Of a stretch of DNA of 17,857 nucleotides, positions 15,908 to 17,857 are shown one piece after another. The position numbers and the translations under genes were made by a program. Source of the DNA: DATDCV01 sp036524155 (GTDB lineage: Bacteria; Verrucomicrobiota; Verrucomicrobiia; Limisphaerales; UBA8199). The notes beneath the pieces were generated by a model, which did not search any database, was not told the origin of the DNA, and was given only the letters and a program-made list of their open reading frames with translations. Positions within the stretch are counted from its first letter, which is position 1. Each line of letters opens with the position of its first letter. Where the stretch lies: the NCBI GenBank assembly GCA_036524155.1, contig DATDCV010000595.1, forward strand, positions 1 through 17,857, given 5' to 3'.

Positions 15908-16089
15908 GAGCGAAGCGCCTTCCAGAAAAACGGCCACGCCAGCCAGCCCTCAGGCACTTTCACGCCAGGGCGGTGGGCGGGCCTGATGAGCCGGACGACG
16001 TGGCGCAGGGAGGCGACCAGGTCGCAGGGGTCGTGGAGGCCTTCTGCCGCCAGGGCTCGTGGCCCGAATAACCGTTTTAGTTTGTTCAT
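15904..16089 (-). CDS. Small ORF translationally coupled to pseudopilin copy 1
   Basis: 61 residues from ATG 16089. Its TGA overlaps the pseudopilin ATG (ATGA, 15904-15907). It begins MNKLKRLFGP with AT-rich early codons, as real genes often do, then continues with G/C-ending codons. The middle (LVASLRHVVRLIRP) could be an amphipathic helix and the C-terminus (GWLAWPFFWKALRS) is aromatic and basic, possibly membrane-associated. No family recognised. The second pseudopilin has no equivalent small ORF upstream. Overlap and composition are the only support, so it could be a spurious frame. Confidence 0.45.
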   Translation of the reverse strand: MNKLKRLFGPRALAAEGLHDPCDLVASLRHVVRLIRPAHRPGVKVPEGWLAWPFFWKALRS

Positions 16090-16154
16090 AGTTGCTTTTT
16101 GCTCTGCAACAGGCCGGTGCGAATTCCTCTGCGTCCCCAACGGCCACTCTCCGG

Positions 16155-17025
16155 TCGGAGGCGGTCGCCCGGCTCTCCCGGCCAGCCACGAGAGCCAAAA
16201 ATCTCCTCAGGGCAACCCCGGCCGCTTGGCTGGCGGCTGCCACCCCTTATGCCAATAAAGCTGCCAGAGCCGGTCCAGCTTCACCAACTCCCCATGCCCG
16301 TCGCAAAAGGCCACGTTCACCGCCCCCGGGAGCGGCTGACTCGGCGGCCAATAGGTTGGCACCGGATTGGGCCGATTCCCGTGGCGAGGAATGGCTACAT
16401 CCATGTTCGGCCTGTCTGTGTCCGAATGGATAGGGCTGAAAAGGTCTGTGGGCGGGAGCCAAAACTCCATAGGATTGATAAAGAGGCCGATCCCGTCGGT
16501 CAGAAGAGGCGTTCGCAGCGGTTGCTCGATCTGGTCTTCACGCTCGAAGCGTGGCCAACCGATCCCGAAGGGCGAGTCCCACGCAGAAGCGCCAAACAGC
16601 CAATAGTTGAGGGTGTAGCTGCCCGCGTGCAAGTCGTCCGGCCCGGCCTGGCGACCGGGCGACCCCCGCTGGTATCCTAGCCATGAAGAGCCCACAAAAA
16701 CCCAGGCCGATCGCACGGTTCCCCCGGTGACCCCGGGCGCTCCGACATGAGCTCTCAGCTCGTTGACCACCGGGGCGCTGGGACAAATCCAGGGCCGTCC
16801 GGGACGCCCCACTTCATCAGTGGCCCACCAATCATAGAACTCCGGCTGGTCAAACCGCCCCCGGCACTCGTCCACACGCACCCGAAAGCTCAGGTTGATC
16901 TGGCGCTGGTTGCTCAGGCACGCTACGCCTTGGGCCTTGAGTTTGGCGTGGCCGAGCGCCGGCAGTAGCAGCGCTGCGAGAATGGCGATGACCGCGATCA
17001 CTACCAGCAACTCGATCAGCGTGAA
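16155..17025. repeat. Segmental duplication, copy 2 (pseudopilin gene plus 3' flank)
   Basis: Partner of 14989-15847 in the same orientation. The upstream limit is sharp: identity stops right after the bases encoding FTLIELL, so the two leaders and promoters are unrelated. About 310 bp separate the two copies; this spacer holds the small ORF and the leader of copy 1. Confidence 0.85.
16171..16196. repeat. Inverted repeat in the 3' flank of pseudopilin copy 2
   Basis: GGCTCTC (16171-16177) pairs perfectly with GAGAGCC (16190-16196) across 12 bases. It lies 10 bases after the minus-strand stop. The equivalent in copy 1 has one mismatch. The A-run is on the wrong side for a minus-strand intrinsic terminator, so its role is unclear. 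Confidence 0.4.
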
Positions 17026-17214
17026 GGCGCGCGAAACTATGATGCACTTGCTGCCTCGCGTCGGCGCCACCGCCCTTCCAAGCACAGGGCAACTGGCCCA
17101 GCCAGGCCGCGCGAGGCTCGCCTCGCGGTTTAGGTGAGATTCTTTCACGTGACCACAAACGGGGCGCTGAGACGCACGGCAACGGCGAGACTCAAAAACA
17201 CGGGCGTGCGCCAT
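16207..17214 (-). CDS. Pseudopilin-like protein with prepilin N-terminal methylation motif (copy 2)
   Basis: Same architecture as the downstream copy: FTLIELLVVIAVIAILAALL preceded by VSRA, then ALGHAKLKAQGVACLSNQ, and the C-terminal AVNVAFCDGHGELVKLDRLW. The invariant-looking FYDGH is FCDGH here. Start choice is uncertain. The frame runs open back to 17463, but that would overlap the AraC-type gene by 130 bp. ATG 17214 (preceded by AAGGGG) gives a 63-residue leader. GTG 17148 and GTG 17070 are alternatives; the last, preceded by GGAAGG, gives a compact 15-residue leader more like a true prepilin. The long leader would include a palindrome at 17110-17127, which argues for a shorter one. Product probably anchored in the inner membrane; role unknown. 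Confidence 0.8.
   Translation of the reverse strand: MAHARVFESRRCRASQRPVCGHVKESHLNREASLARPGWASCPVLGRAVAPTRGSKCIIVSRAFTLIELLVVIAVIAILAALLLPALGHAKLKAQGVACLSNQRQINLSFRVRVDECRGRFDQPEFYDWWATDEVGRPGRPWICPSAPVVNELRAHVGAPGVTGGTVRSAWVFVGSSWLGYQRGSPGRQAGPDDLHAGSYTLNYWLFGASAWDSPFGIGWPRFEREDQIEQPLRTPLLTDGIGLFINPMEFWLPPTDLFSPIHSDTDRPNMDVAIPRHGNRPNPVPTYWPPSQPLPGAVNVAFCDGHGELVKLDRLWQLYWHKGWQPPAKRPGLP
17110..17127. repeat. Palindrome between the AraC-type gene and pseudopilin copy 2
   Basis: CGCGAGGC (17110-17117), TC, GCCTCGCG (17120-17127): a perfect 8-bp stem with a 2-base centre, the same geometry as 5884-5901 but a different sequence. No T-tract follows on either strand. It may be a short dispersed repeat or an operator; it lies within the longest possible reading frame of pseudopilin copy 2. 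Confidence 0.5.
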
Positions 17215-17332
17215 AACCCCTTGATACCCACAAGCGACTCCGCGCAACCCAGATTCATGCAAATCGCATTCACCGGACCGCGTGCAGTTACTCGGACTGA
17301 ATGTCCATGTTAGCGCTGACGCTGGTTCCCCG

Positions 17333-17857
17333 CTACTCCTGGATTTGCATTTTCTTGTCGTGGATTTGCGCGCGCTGCTCCCGCCGGTATTGCGTCGGGG
17401 GACAGCCCACATACCGGCGGAAGATATGATTGAAATGCGGGATGGACTCGAAACCGGCTGCAAAGGCCACTTCGCTGACGCGCAGCGGTTCCTCCTCCAG
17501 GAGTTTCTTCGCCTGTTCGACCTGGTGTCGGAGGCGAAATTCGGTCAGGGTCAGGCCGGTCTGCTGCTTGAAAACGCGGCAAAAGTGGCACGGGCTGAGG
17601 CTGACGCGCCGGGCCACTTCCTGGAGGGAGAGGTGTTCCTCCGGCGTATGAGCAGCCAGGATGCTTTCGACTTCGTTGGCAAGAGGAGAGACCGAGCCGG
17701 TTTTGGCCACGAGCCGACTTTCCGCGCGCTGGGCCAGATAATTGCCCAACAGAGCAAGCATCTGAGTCAGGGCGCGCCGTTTCTTCGCAGATACGGCCGT
17801 CAGACCGTGGTGGGTTAAACGGCACTGGAAAGGTGGTGGCGTTCCTCGCCTAATGGC
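17333..17857 (-). CDS. AraC-family transcriptional regulator, 5'-partial
   Basis: The C-terminal DNA-binding part is complete. Numbered from the internal ATG at 17761: HTH1 is LSLQEVARRVSLSPCHFCRVFKQQTG (44-69), the linker is TLTEFRLRHQVEQAKKLL, and HTH2 is LRVSEVAFAAGFESIPHFNHIFRRYVGCPPTQYR (93-126), the classic AraC/XylS signature. The frame stays open from 17761 to the right edge and reads plausibly (KKRRALTQMLALLGNYLAQ), so ATG 17761 is internal and an N-terminal sensor domain lies outside the window. It ends 118 bp before the ATG of pseudopilin copy 2 on the same strand, but no evidence shows that it controls those genes. Such regulators often control sugar metabolism, so the mannoside operon is another possible target. 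Confidence 0.85.
   Translation of the reverse strand, partial: AIRRGTPPPFQCRLTHHGLTAVSAKKRRALTQMLALLGNYLAQRAESRLVAKTGSVSPLANEVESILAAHTPEEHLSLQEVARRVSLSPCHFCRVFKQQTGLTLTEFRLRHQVEQAKKLLEEEPLRVSEVAFAAGFESIPHFNHIFRRYVGCPPTQYRREQRAQIHDKKMQIQE

Noticed and set aside
16207..17463. Pseudopilin copy 2 starting at 17463
   Set aside because: This start would overlap the AraC-type gene by about 130 bp on the same strand, and the extra N-terminal residues have no prepilin-like character.

Overview
The window most resembles a chromosomal segment of a high-GC Verrucomicrobiota bacterium of the Pedosphaera/Limisphaerales type. Three things point there: large secreted beta-helix proteins with a C-terminal '...FFRLRR' ending, 'FTLIELLVVIAVIAILAALLLP' pseudopilins ending in a 'DGHGELVKLDRLWQLYWH' block, and short palindromic intergenic repeats whose translation reads 'RRDACPT'. 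This assignment rests on recognising protein styles, not on a marker gene.

Layout. (1) Positions 3-2612 (+) hold the 3' part of a secreted-type six-hairpin (alpha/alpha barrel) glycosidase-like protein cut by the left edge. (2) Positions 2676-5828 (+) encode a 1050-residue exported protein with a right-handed beta-helix, two Calx-beta-like modules and a galactose-binding-like module; a plausible sigma70 promoter lies immediately before it. (3) A 297-bp gap (5829-6125) holds two competing hairpins, a candidate promoter and a leader hairpin. (4) Positions 6126-12551 (+) form a compact operon: FucP-type MFS sugar transporter, atypical ROK sugar kinase, GH2 beta-mannosidase and GH125 alpha-1,6-mannosidase. 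The last two overlap by ATGA, and both have Tat-like N-termini. (5) On the minus strand, converging on the operon, are a phenylacetate-CoA-ligase-type enzyme (13100-14392) and a tandem ACT-domain protein (12565-12993). Two copies of a palindromic repeat lie between them. (6) Positions 14393-17857 (minus strand) hold an AraC-family regulator cut by the right edge, two pseudopilin-like genes that are a tandem segmental duplication, a small ORF translationally coupled to one of them, and a possible downstream ORF of unknown type.

How the genes may work together. GH125 would remove alpha-1,6-linked mannose and the GH2 enzyme would cleave beta-mannosides, as found in N-glycan cores or mannans. The MFS permease would import the released hexose and the ROK kinase would phosphorylate it. 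The upstream six-hairpin protein and the beta-helix protein are plausible extracellular partners in polysaccharide binding or breakdown, but nothing in the sequence proves that link. The ligase/ACT pair is a separate unit, probably acting on aryl acids from aromatic amino acid metabolism. I found no CRISPR array, rRNA, tRNA, transposase or phage gene, and no single feature that is clearly a new defence or mobile system. The most unusual items are the duplicated pseudopilin segment with its coupled small ORF, the compensatory hairpin repeats, and the leader structures before the mannoside operon.
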